This document shows, piece by piece, positions 44,301 through 55,100 of a stretch of DNA of 64,000 nucleotides. Under the pieces are notes generated by a model. That model saw nothing but the letters and a program-made list of their open reading frames with translations, ran no database searches and was not told the origin of the DNA. How positions within the stretch are numbered: the stretch's first letter is position 1; every line of letters begins with the position of its first letter. Location: contig CM069441.1 in the NCBI GenBank assembly GCA_035610835.1, forward strand, positions 79,635,515-79,699,514. The letters run 5' to 3'. The position numbers were made by a program, and so were the translations under genes. Source of the stretch: Ophiura sarsii (lineage: Eukaryota > Echinodermata > Ophiuroidea > Amphilepidida > Ophiuridae).

Positions 44301-46426
44301 TCAAATGGTGGCGCGCGCGCCACTTGTGGCGCATTGCATCAGTCCGAGTGGCGCGCGGAAGGACGCATGGAAAAAAATAATAATTAAAAATTTAAAAAAA
44401 TAAAAATAAAAATAAAAAAGAAGAAGAAATATATCCCCACCTTCATCCAAATCGCAAGAAGCATGAAGAACCACTCCAGCCACTAACTGCAGTGGGGTAA
44501 GTCATGATTATTAGTAATAGGCCTATTGATTATCACTACATTTGCTACTATTTTTGTACATTTTACCATCAGCATCTCTTTATTTCTTGTACCATATTGC
44601 ATGCAAATATAGCTCTCCTTAGCCCCTTAAAAAAAGGGGGGGGGAGGGGCAGCCCTAAGGCGGGCCCCTGGACCCCACCCGTTTTTCGCTCCGCTCGCAG
44701 GGATAGTGGCGCTTCTAGATCACTAACATCTCAAATGTGGTGCTTCACAAAATATAATTGAGAAGGCCTGGTCCAGAGAGATCAAAACCGAATATTCCTC
44801 ACCAAAACTACAGTATTCCTGTTAGCAGCTGCCTATGGTGGCTAATGGGTGGCACTGGCTTGGGTGGTATACACGGTACAGATGGCACCATTGAAAGCGG
44901 GGCTCTCCCCTCACAACGCACTATCACCCCACACACACTGCGTCTTGGTTTCACGCAGGTTTGTGCATCGCGTGACGCGGGCGCTGAGAGGAGAGCCTCG
45001 CTTTCATTCTAAAATGGCGATTGCGTGCAAGTAGCATATAGTACATTATAAATTAATTATAGCCTGAAAGAAATCTCAAAGCTCCAACTAACCTCATTAT
45101 CATTGCTATCTTCAGTAGATAGCAAACACATTTTTAAAAAGGATCTAATCATGTCAATAAGGTCTACTTACAGCTAAACAATGACTATCATTAACAATTT
45201 CCATGTCTATTCATTTATTAAATTAGGCCAAATTAATGTAAAATAGCACATTTTTATGCGCTAATGTGCAAATTGTTTTAGGCGGCAATAAAAGTATGGT
45301 GCTTTATAAGCAAATTGTCAATTGTTGCACCCATTCCAAATCCTTGGTATGATCATTGCTATCTTTAGTAGATAACAAATAAATTTTAAAAAAAGGATCC
45401 AACTATGTCATTAAGGCCTACTTACAGCTACACAATGACCATCATTATCATTGCTATCTTCAGTCATAAACTAACCCCATCTCCCCCACTTCACCAGTCC
45501 CACCTGTTGCATTAAATAGATGCGATTGAAGTTTGATGCAGCCAACGATTGATTTGCCTATTATAAACTCTGCACAAAAAGAAAGTATCTACCTTTACCG
45601 AGGCGACCTGTGTTTAATTCTTAGGACCCAAATCGACGAGCAACTTTAGTTACAGAAACTCCAAACAAAATTTCATGGAGAGAAAGAAGTCATACACTTT
45701 TAGATTTACTGTTTGGTTTATGCTCTTTTATAGGTATAGGGTTAAGCGCATTTGAATAAAAGATGATGCAGTTTCCATTGTTGCACTTAACCCTATACCA
45801 TGAAAAGAGCATAAACAAAACAGTAAATCTAAAGTGTACCACTTCTTTCTCTCCATGAAAAGTTTCTGGAGTTTCTGTAACTGAAGTTACTCGTTGATTT
45901 GATTACAAGGAAGGTTGCACAGAAATGGAGAGACAGGTGTTGGCTTACAAATATCATGAATGATACTGGTTATTGTAAAAGATGAGTCTCACACCACCAG
46001 TAGATACAGGTGTTGGAAACAATTATTGACAATGTGAGATGTTCGGATTATGATTGTCTTTTCATGGAGAGAAAGAAGAGGTACATTTTAGATTTACTGT
46101 TTTGTTTACACTCTTTACATGGGTATAGGGTTAAGGGCAACAATGGAAACTGCATCTTTTTTTAAATTCAAATGGCCACTGCTTCATCAATATTGGTGCT
46201 ATTGTGACAAATGAGGTATCAAAATGCGCAGGAGCAAATGCCTGTTCTCTCCCACTTGTTGAATTTATTTAGGGTCCTAAGAATTAAACACAGGGCGCCT
46301 CGAAAAAAGTGGATACTTTCTTTTTGTGCAGTGTTTATAATGGTGAAGTAACTTACCTAGGTTACATCCAAAAGCCACGTAAAGAATGAAGATGACCCAG
46401 CTGCGATAGTCTGTCAGTCCCAACAT
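38316..46426 (-). CDS. Golgi nucleotide-sugar transporter, SLC35A family (senju/SLC35A4-like)
   Basis: Multi-pass antiporter that probably carries a UDP-sugar into the Golgi in exchange for the nucleoside monophosphate (family inference). Exons in transcript order: 46426-46357, 42288-42168, 41852-41806, 40941-40802, 38936-38316. All have GT-AG borders, the phases agree, and they join to 332 residues, the usual family length. About ten hydrophobic helices. Diagnostic pieces: MLGLTDYRSWVIFILYVAFG at the start, TTTVVLLSECLKLIVS, FIPAFLYCVYNNLAFVNLAE followed by YDPTTYYILLQFRVVVSALI, SCFAGVYTEYLLK, and NNAAMGLVTSMFLKDLNSIL near the end. It looks closest to Drosophila senju; vertebrate SLC35A4 is the related name. 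The start is supported by an A at -3 and an in-frame TGA 21 nt upstream. The exact substrate cannot be read from sequence. Confidence 0.9.
39240..39480 (+). mobile_element. tRNA-derived SINE, same family as 23938
   Basis: Starts with a degenerate tRNA-like part (GGTTGCGAGTTCGAGAC, B box), then CCTTGGGCAAGGTACTTAA, and ends GCGCTTTATAAA. It lies in the last intron of the transporter. Confidence 0.6.
41061..41545. mobile_element. DNA element with GGCC-TATTCTCGTA ends
   Basis: Inverted ends GGCCTGTATTCTCGTAC and GTACGAGAATACGGCC, flanked by CAAT on both sides (41057-41060, 41546-41549), a likely target duplication. Internal GTTTAACT/AGACACG words form further hairpins. No ORF. Confidence 0.65.
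42578..42762 (+). repeat. 43-bp tandem repeat, four units
   Basis: Units starting at 42578, 42621, 42664 and 42707 are identical (CACCATTTGCCCTTGCGCAA ... TTATGGAGGG), with a partial fifth unit. Recent expansion in transporter intron 1. Confidence 0.85.
44292..44770. mobile_element. Non-autonomous hAT-type element with 8-bp target duplication
   Basis: Inverted ends CAGGCCTTCTCAA and TTGAGAAGGCCTG. GTCCAGAG occurs immediately on both sides (44284-44291 and 44771-44778), a perfect 8-bp duplication as made by hAT transposases. The 479-bp interior has no transposase. It lies in transporter intron 1. Confidence 0.85.
45105..45123. repeat. Dispersed hairpin word GCTATCTTCAGTAGATAGC
   Basis: The 19-nt imperfect palindrome recurs at 48843-48861, with variants at 45358-45376, 45453, 55916-55934, about 62148, 30032 and 30309. 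Several copies are preceded by ATTGC or TTTG. Confidence 0.55.
45561..46340. mobile_element. Nested foldback element near transporter exon 1
   Basis: Outer inverted ends TTATAAACTCTGCACAAAAA and TTTTTGTGCAGTGTTTATAA, with CTGTGTTTAATTCTTAGGAC mirrored at about 46275. Inside, 45643-45900 is a second palindrome (TTCATGGAGAGAAAGAAG ... CTTCTTTCTCTCCATGAA), and part of it is repeated near 46060. The right end stops 16 nt from the exon 1 donor region. Confidence 0.6.
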
Positions 46427-46436
46427 GGTGATGATC

Positions 46437-46448
46437 CTATCTGTTCAT
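46437..46448 (-). promoter_or_regulatory. Possible minimal upstream ORF before the transporter start
   Basis: ATG AAC AGA TAG lies 11 nt before the transporter ATG in another frame. It matters only if the mRNA begins further upstream, which the sequence does not show. Confidence 0.3.
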
Positions 46449-47179
46449 ATTTGTTTTGGTGTAAAGTGACTAGTGATACATGAAAAGAAGAAACGGATTA
46501 ACCATTAGCTTAGTGCAATGTTTTGACACCCTTATAAAACAACGGTACAACCAGTGTTTCCACAGTCCAGCAAATTTCCCGAAATTCAGGAAATTCAGGT
46601 TGTTTTTGGGTTATGTTCGGGAAATGAAATAATTCCAGGCAATTTCTGGAAATCCTGGAAATTTCAAAATTGCGATAATTTATATCCTAAAGGGGCATTG
46701 AGAGATATGTATGGGATTGCGCCCTCAATTATCCTGGAAATCAGGGTTTTTTTGCATCAAAGTAATACTTAGGCATATAATAACTACCATCTGAAACAGT
46801 TTACCAACATTCGCCGTTTATCATATAAAATTTCATGATTTTCTTAGTTTCGATATGATCATATTGAAACTAAGGTGCTGAATTTGGAAGTTATGCTAAG
46901 TTTTACTTACGGACTTTCGCGGCAAATTTCAACCCGGAAGTGCCGTTATTGGCTTAGTTTGGCATGAAGGCGATGTCGGAATTGTATGATATTTTGGATT
47001 TGGGCTATGTTGATGATTATCTTTACGTTATTTGCTAATTTATTATATCAATACATCTCCGATATATAGGTGCGGACGGATGTATGCCTTGTACAAAATT
47101 GAAAAACTGTCGCTGTCGATGTATTGAAAGGATCTTCTGATGACTGCTCAACGCTTTTGCTGCTGCCTTTGATGATTGC

Positions 47180-47605
47180 AGAGATGGTTTGCAGCTGTTA
47201 GATATGATTATACCCAGGTTTTTTCTTCCTCTGTTTTCGGAATGATTTGATCTCCTAAGTGGTAATCTCTCTTACTGTTTGTTGAGCCCATATGCATACT
47301 TTTGCATTTGGTTGCATTAAAGCAGAGGAGCCAGGTGTCAAACCATTCTTGTAGGCGATCTAGGTCCTGTTTTAGCGATGTCGGGTAGGTCATTTATGTA
47401 ATATGACAAACAGGATTGGACCGAGGACTGAGCCTTGTGGAACACCGCTTATCACATCCGCCCAGTATGATCGTGCTTTGCTCACCCCAACATGTTGTCT
47501 TCTGTTACTGAGGAAACTTCTCACCCATTCCAGAATTTTACCTGAGATGCCGTATGCCTCTAGTCACCCACATAATATTTTTAATATTCTGTGTGGTTCG
47601 CAGTG
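47180..47605 (-). pseudogene. Decayed non-LTR reverse transcriptase fragment
   Basis: Minus-strand pieces read AYGISGKILEWVRSFL, then GVPQGSVLGPILFVI, then after a stop LKQDLDRLQEWFDTWLL and KCKSMHMGS. This is the RT core without the FADD segment, so an internal deletion or break is present. Not functional. Confidence 0.75.
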
Positions 47606-47624
47606 CTGTAACTAGGTTTTTGAT

Positions 47625-50190
47625 ATGTGGGGGGGGGGGGGGGGGGGGGCGTGCAAGAATTGAAAGTCAACCGACAATAATTGTTTGAGGAAAACAATAC
47701 ACGCATAGCGCATGACATTTTTTGAGTTCACATTTATTTGTGCTATGATTGAGGTACATTTTTGCTTCAAACAATCTTCTATCCCAAACATATTACATCT
47801 TTTGGACACATTCGCGCGTAGTTCACTAACATTTTTCCGTCTGTGTACTTTTTACCATCATAATTCCAACTAACGGACTATTAGGCGTTTCTTAAATGTT
47901 CTATTTCGATCACGGGGGGGGGGACATTTGATATTATGTCCACCCCACCACAAAACACGGGAGACATTTTCCCCTCGTCCACCCGGGATTGATGCCCCTG
48001 GCTCTGATCAGTGAATCGTGACTAATTTACACTGCATTGTCAATTTTCTGTGTGCATTGAGCCATGTTATCAAATTAATATTATCATACACAAACACTGT
48101 GCTTATAAATATTGCATGTACGTACGCGTGGTATATTGATTTTAAGAGACAAACTTGAAATTTTCTGTGTGCAATACAAAATTGATGTACAAAAAACCCT
48201 GTACGACAGTGAGTGTATGTAAACAATCTCACCCTCACAATAGTCACTACATACATGTCCATGATATTATTAATATAGGAATGTTTACAAATTGAAATTG
48301 TACACATTGCATTGCATAATGCAATGCAATGTGTACAATTTGTAGTACTAGTAACTAGTAAGTCATGAAGAATGAAGTAAGCTTATTTATTTAACTGCAC
48401 TGTCAAAAGTAACGACATACTGTTGTTACAGACTACCTACTGTGAGTGTGAGACACAGCACCACACACTGCAAATACAGCCTTTTCAATTTCAATACATT
48501 ATCGTGTGTGTACAAGGCAGATTAATGATGATATATATATAGTATTTCATTAAAAAAGAGAGTACAGCTACAGCTGGGCTGAATTGCTGCGATACGATGT
48601 ACGACGAGCTGTCAGTACAGGAGTAGACTTGGACCAAGTTTCTCAACTACCTAATTGTATCAAGGTCAAGGACAGACGATACAATTAACCAGTAAATGGT
48701 CCAACTTTTTAGGACAATATTGTAAACCTTTTTGCAAACTATTAAACACTAATGGAAACTATATCCAGTGGTTAGGAGATCGATAAAGTCACCCTTTTTT
48801 AGTAGGTTATAGAGAAAGAATACGGCATTACCTGTATTGTTTGCTATCTTCAGTAGATAGCAGACCCCCGAGCAGACCCGGATAGCAGCGCGGATCAGTC
48901 AATAGTTAGGTCACTCAAGCCCTATATGAAAGCTATGAAGATTGTTAAACGGGGTCAGTCGTCACAAACATGCACAAACACAATAGTCAAACGACCTTGC
49001 TAATTGTCATGCTATTGTCAACACTTCCTACACAGAGGTCTGCAGTGCAAATCTGTACGATTTTCGCCATGTAATGTCAATGACAGATTTCATTCCGTGG
49101 TATAAAGCTATGAGGTTTCCGTGGTCTTCGCTATCTCCAAGCAGATAGAGCAATAGGACGTACACGGACTTTTTTGTAGACGAGGGTTCATTTCATGATT
49201 TGGTGAGGTTTAGAATGAGTTAGGATTCCTGTAATTTTGAAGACCACGGATTTTCAAAACGTGAATTTTCCGGTATTGTACGACATAAATTTGGTCACCA
49301 AACGTGTTTAAAACTATACATTTTACTGTTCTGCAGATGTTATTGACCCTCCTCTAAAATTCTACATGATTTTTAACTCGTTTCTTAGTTTTTGAGCTGC
49401 CCAATAGACCATTTCCCGAAGCTATTTCTAGCAAATATTGCAGTCACTATGACTCCATTGTTTTCTTGCGTATAACAAAATATGACATGCAGTGTGACCT
49501 CCCTACTGGCTGGATATTATTGGAAATTATGAAAGTCATCGAATACAAATTTCGCACGGTCACGGTCACAAAGGTCATTATTTAAACAGTAGGGGAGAGC
49601 GGGGAGTGTGCGCTTTGTTCAATTTTCATTTGAAGAGTTCTAGAGATACCAATTTTCAAGATTTAATGGACCTAATAATTGATATCATGCGAAATATTTA
49701 AATCTTGGCTATACATACGACCATGATCTCAGTACTCTAGGCCTTACTGTAAAAGCGGCAGGAGTAAATGATAAAGACAGGTGTCTCAAAAAAAGAAGCG
49801 AATTTGCCCGACGCCGGGGTGGTTCGCCCATAGACCGGGGCAAGTTTGCCCTAGGCTCAGAATTAGGCTACACAAAGTAGGCTACCATAATATCCAATAC
49901 ATATAGATTCGTTATTCTTCGTTATTTTATTCCAAAATTAAGCTTTTTTTAGGAGTCCAAAATAGGGGTGGGGCACTTTTGCGGAACTTACTCGTTAAGA
50001 ATTTAAAAAAAATAAGAAATAGGCCTACCACATTTTGAAATATTCTCCTCTAATATCAGTGTTACTCCATTCCTGATAACTTTTTTTAATTACAATTATC
50101 CTGTAAGAAGAAAGTTGCAAATTAGGGCCTAGCCTATGCAAAATCATAACTATATCCTGATTGGCATGATTGGCAAACCTGCCCCATCGT
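47625..50190. other. Intergenic DNA between transporter and array
   Basis: Poly-G at about 47627-47650; a palindrome at 48295-48341; a copy of the GCTATCTTCAGTAGATAGC word at 48843; and a repeat from about 49592 (AGGGGAGAGCGGGGAGTG) to 50190 with GGGGCAAGTTTGCCC. No gene recognised. Confidence 0.4.
48295..48341. other. Perfect 23-bp-arm palindrome
   Basis: Arms 48295-48317 and 48319-48341 are exact reverse complements around one base (centre GCAT-A-ATGC). It would form a cruciform or loopless hairpin. Confidence 0.65.
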
Positions 50191-50194
50191 ACAC

Positions 50195-50522
50195 ATAGAA
50201 GCGTGACGACGGTTAAGAACTGTTCAATTTCAAGGCTTCATGGTTAAGTCCTTGAGTTGCGCACACTGATATAGGCTTAGTGGGTTCTATTAAGTGAGAA
50301 ACATAATGTCTCCAAAGCCATAACGCTTGGAATGGCAAGTGTATTATGTCTGTTCAAGCCCCCGTGCAAAATCGGGAATTCTTTCAAGCACTTGGTCAAT
50401 CAGATATCATCATATAAAGCACAGATCCTTAGCATCCCGCACGTATCTTACGTGGAGGTGAAACATGTGGCACACTTTTGCTCCAATACAACTGCACTAT
50501 AGTTTACTCCAGACCATAACCA
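50195..50522 (+). repeat. Left remnant of the tandem array: gene 3' flank
   Basis: TAGAAGCGTGACGACGGTTA onward matches the DNA that follows the array gene stop at 56703 and 62936. A further gene copy probably once lay, or lies truncated, to the left. Confidence 0.7.
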
Positions 50523-51145
50523 GGCACGCGTATGTTCACGACATTCGATACCCAAATATGAGTGATGTGTACCATTGAAAATGGGTTGTGGCGCTATTTG
50601 TCGCTGTAGCGAGAAAAGTCAAGGCGAAATAGGACCATGTTTTGACCGGTGATGTAGAGAGTTGAAATGATTGTCCTTATTTTGAGAGCAAACAGTACGT
50701 GTCTCTCAAGTAGGCCTACTGCAGAATATTTCAAAATATGACCATGAAAAATACTCTAAACACGTCTGAAAATACGCCGCGTATAATTTACGGAGTGTCC
50801 CAGTCCCACGCATAAATATTCAATAGGGTTGTCCAAATGTTGATAAAATATTCAAAAAATTGAAGACAAATGCTTGAATTTGATATCAAACACCATATCT
50901 CAAGTTTTGCAGAAAGTGCCACAATAGCACCGTGAACATGACTGTCAACACTCAATTCATGAAGGTTTATTTGGTGGTGCGCCCCTTACCCATCTGGTGC
51001 GCATAGTGTGTAGATACGCAGGCCGTGACGCGTATGACGTGTACGCGGGTGGACGGATGTCACATGACCGCGCATGCGTAGCTCACTTGACAACGAACTG
51101 TTTGCGTACGAAAGTATAAACAAACGCCAAATTTCAGCTCGAATT
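50523..51145 (+). promoter_or_regulatory. Array copy A upstream region with TATA box
   Basis: Matches 58415-59025 upstream of copy B. Shared elements: TATAAA at 51115-51120, CCGCGCATGCG (NRF1-like) and TCACATGAC (E-box-like) 40-55 nt before it. Start-site position is inferred at roughly 25-35 nt after TATA. Confidence 0.5.
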
Positions 51146-52019
51146 CTTCTTCATCATCTTCATCCAGTATAGTGCCAACTTCAGATTTGAAGACTCTTGC
51201 ACTGATTGGTAGGCTGTGTGCAGGCTAGTCTAACTGGAGAGCTCCTTTGAATGACTCTACAGTAGGGCGCTGGACAGTAGATTGGGGGAGGGTGTTCCAA
51301 TCGCGTACGGTGCGGGGAAAAATGTAGACAAATGATAGTCTCTAGCCGAATATGGAATGTTGTAGGCACATGAGTTTTCTACGCGAGTGGGCTTTTGTAG
51401 CTGTTTGGAGACCAGATAGTTGCTTGGGTCAATGGCAACATGTTGATTGTGAATTTTGTAAAACATTGATAATCTTGCCAGTCTGCGTCTAGAGGCCAAA
51501 GTAGGCCAGTTGAGTTCGTCTAACATTGCAGTAACACTTTCTGTTCGCTGGTATCGATGTAGTGCAAATCGTGCTGCACGCCGTTGTACTTTCTCAACTT
51601 TGTTGGAGAGGGTGCAGGTGCTGGGATCCCATACAGTGCTGCTATATTCCAGGATTGGTCTAACTAAGGATTTGTAGGCTTGTTGTTTGACGTTGGTATT
51701 TCTGATGTTGATGTTCCTTCGCAAGAAATTTAGGGTGTTGTTTGCTTTTGTTGTGATGAGATCAATGTGCTTATCCCAGCGTAGATCGCTTGCGATGGTT
51801 ACCCCGAGGTATTTAATGTGATCCACATGTTCTAATTGTTGGCCATGGAGGACGTAGTTGTAATGAGTGGGTTGTCTTTTTCTGGTGATGCTAATGATCT
51901 CGCATTTTTTAGGATGAAACTCCATCATCCACTTACTTTCCCATTGTGACAGGGTGTTAAGATCATTCTGGAGGAGTTGGGCATCTTCCTCGCTCTTGAC
52001 GGTCATATAGATCATGTTA
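51146..52019 (-). pseudogene. 5'-truncated CR1-like retrotransposon inserted in array copy A
   Basis: The minus strand encodes only the RT C-terminal part (HIKYLGVTIASDLRWDKHI, LVRPILEYSSTVWDP, VEKVQRRAARFAL) and ends in a GAA/GAT-rich tail. GAATT at 51141-51145 and 52020-52024 is the apparent target duplication. Copy B keeps the uninterrupted site CGAACTGTTAG near 59020. It has no endonuclease or RT catalytic core, so it is a dead copy of a different family from the element at 2271. Confidence 0.85.
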
Positions 52020-52120
52020 GAATTGTTAGAAAGAAAGTTGCGAACGCCTCTTTGCTCTCTAATTAAGCTGTCAAACCGTTTTAAAACGATAAATCGAGTC
52101 TGTGAAACATTCATCAAATT

Positions 52121-55100
52121 ATGGACCTCTTTGCAGCTGCAGTTTCCCGTTCGTTTGTGTTTCATAAACGGGAAATGCTGCATATTGACGAAATTGAAGA
52201 GTTTGTAGGGTAAGTCGTGCACGGTGCAGTAAATTCATTAAGCTTATTTTTCCAATTGCCTATAGAAGCGAGAGTGAGCGAGAAATAACCCTATGAACTT
52301 GTAGCTTTTATACTAGGCCTTCAAGACATAATGGGTTGGTTGGTTTTTTGTTGTAATTTCCATTTGGTCGGGTTCTTGATAGGCCAAAATAAATGTGATC
52401 GAACCTTTTGCCCTTTTTGGGCGTAGGCCCTAGCCTAGGCCACGCCTATGTTTAAAAAAAAAGTTTTTAAACTCGAAGGCCAGTTATGTAAATTTGATAT
52501 CCTAAACCGCCTATCCTATGACTATTAGTACATAATGTATAGGCCCTATCTATAATAGTGTATGCATTGTATGCCAAAAAGCCTACGAAACCATGCAGGA
52601 TAGGATTTAAAAAAAAGAGAAATAAAACTGGTAGGCTCCTAAACTTGAGGATAACAGACACTGACCTTCAAAGAATTTCATACACTGTTTAAATGCTGTT
52701 TCAAAGAGTTGTTTAAATGTAAACAACATGGTTGTTCAAACCGAGTTATTGAAATATTTAAACAACTATAGGCCTATTTAGCCTAGGCCTACTCTGTTTA
52801 AACATTTAAACTGAGTTGTTGAAATATTTAAACAATTATTTAACAACTCAGATTAAACAACCGGTTTTTTTAACGGGTGAACCAGACAACCATGGTTTAA
52901 AACAACCTTTTCAAACTGCGTTTTATAAGTGTAAAGCTTAAAGCTTCCCTCATTCGAACTCTGCCTCCTGCTAAATTGTAATTGGGAAGCCTAAACATTG
53001 GCCTTTCGTATGTCAATTTGTCCAGGGGTGGCCGGCCGACAAAAGCCTTTCAACGAGCAAAATTGCCACCCCGGGTACACCACTACTTCACACGTGATTA
53101 AACATGCCGGTTGTTTAACATGAGTTTTAAGTAATTGGTTAACTATTTAATCAAGTAGGCCTATGTTTAAACAGAGTTGTTTCAATATTTTGAACAACCA
53201 GGTTGTTAAACAGGTGAACTGAACAACTTAAATATTAAACAACTCTTTTAAACAGCGTTTTAACAGTGTATGCGACTCTATCCCTCCGCTCGACTGTTTT
53301 TATGAGAGGGTCTTAAACCAGTTAGATATCAAGAACGTGACAAGAATTTATTTATCATTAAAATACTTCCACATCTCTGTATGCGTACACTGTTAAAACT
53401 CTGTTTAAAAAGTTATTAAAAACTTTAAACAACCATGGTTGGTCAGTTCACCCGTTAAACAAGCCGTTCTTTTAAGCCGAGATGTTAAATGATTGTTTAA
53501 ATATTTAGACAAGTCTGTTTAAATGTTTAAACAGTTGTTTAAATACTTCAATAACTCAGTTTGAACAACCAGGCTGTTTAATAACGGGTGAACTGAGCAA
53601 CCACGGCCCGGCTGTTTAAAATGCTTCAACGACTATTTTAAACAGCGTTTTAACAGTGTAGGCTTAATTATAATGTCTTCATTTTGTTATCATTGACAGG
53701 CATGTCTGATTATATGATGATATAATCCGTATCTTATGATTTCATTTACAGGTTCAGAGTACCAGAGTTAGCTGGATACCTGACTAATGAAAGAAGGGAT
53801 CGGCTTCCATCGGTGAGTTTATTTGTACCCGTAGTAAAAACGCTGTTTAAAATGATGTTGTTTAAATTGTGAACAATGTTGTTTAATACACAGTCCCCAA
53901 ATTTTAAACACGCGCTGTTTAATACATCAAAATACTGTACAAAGAACTGTTAAACAATATTGTTTAAAAAAGTTCAAATTTTAAACAATATTGTTTAAAA
54001 AAGTTCAAATTTCACACCAGAGGGGTTTCCTTCCTTGACATAAGGGGCTTGTTCATCATCATGGCGGATGAGTAATGTGGCGGAGTTGTTCCGGAACTGG
54101 AATATGCCAGAGTTGATAGATACCTTTAGAGGTAAGTTTTTGGTCTAAAAACTGTTGATGTGATACAATGTATACTCAAGAGACTTTTATGTATTGTACA
54201 TGGAACATTTTACAAACAGTTGCAATCTATAAAGCCGTGAAAAACTCGGCACTATGAATAAACTGCATAATAAGCTAATTATCAGGTATAATTGGAAAAT
54301 GTTCCATGTACGATACATAAAAGTGTTTTAAGTATACATTGTACCACATCAACAGTTTTTATACCAAACACTTACCTCTGAAGGTATCTATCAACTCTGG
54401 CATATTCCAATACCTGCATTTGATTTCAACAAACAACCATATTTAAGCAACCCTGGAATTTTAAACAACTACCATTAAACAACCCTTGATTTTTAAACAA
54501 CCATCATTAAACAACCCTGCAGTTTTAAACCAGGCTGTTTAATAACGGGTGAACTGAGCAACCACGGCCCGGCTGTTTAAAATGCTTCAACGACTATTTT
54601 AAACAGCGTTTTAACAGTGTAGGCTTAATTATAATGTCTTCATTTTGTTATCATTGACAGGCATGTCTGATTATATGATGATATAATCCGTATCTTATGA
54701 TTGCATTTACAGGTTCAGAGTACCAGAGTTAGCTGGATACCTGACTAATGAAAGAAGGGATCGGCTTCCATCGGTGAGTTTATTTGTACCCGTAGTAAAA
54801 ACGCTGTTTAAAATGATGTTGTTTAAATTGTGAACAATGTTGTTTAATACACAGTCCCCAAATTTTAAACACGCGCTGTTTAATACATCAAAATACTGTA
54901 CAAAGAACTGTTAAACAATATTGTTTAAAAAAGTTCAAATTTTAAACAATATTGTTTAAAAAAGTTCAAATTTCACACCAGAGGGGTTTCCTTCCTTGAC
55001 ATAAGGGGCTTGTTCATCATCATGGCGGATGAGTAATGTGGCGGAGTTGTTCCGGAACTGGAATATGCCAGAGTTGATAGATACCTTTAGAGGTAAGTTT

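Noticed and set aside
51257..52222. A 321-codon minus-strand ORF as one protein
   Set aside because: Its first part is antisense to array exon 1 and reappears without the RT part near 59015-59233. The ORF is a chance fusion across a retrotransposon junction.
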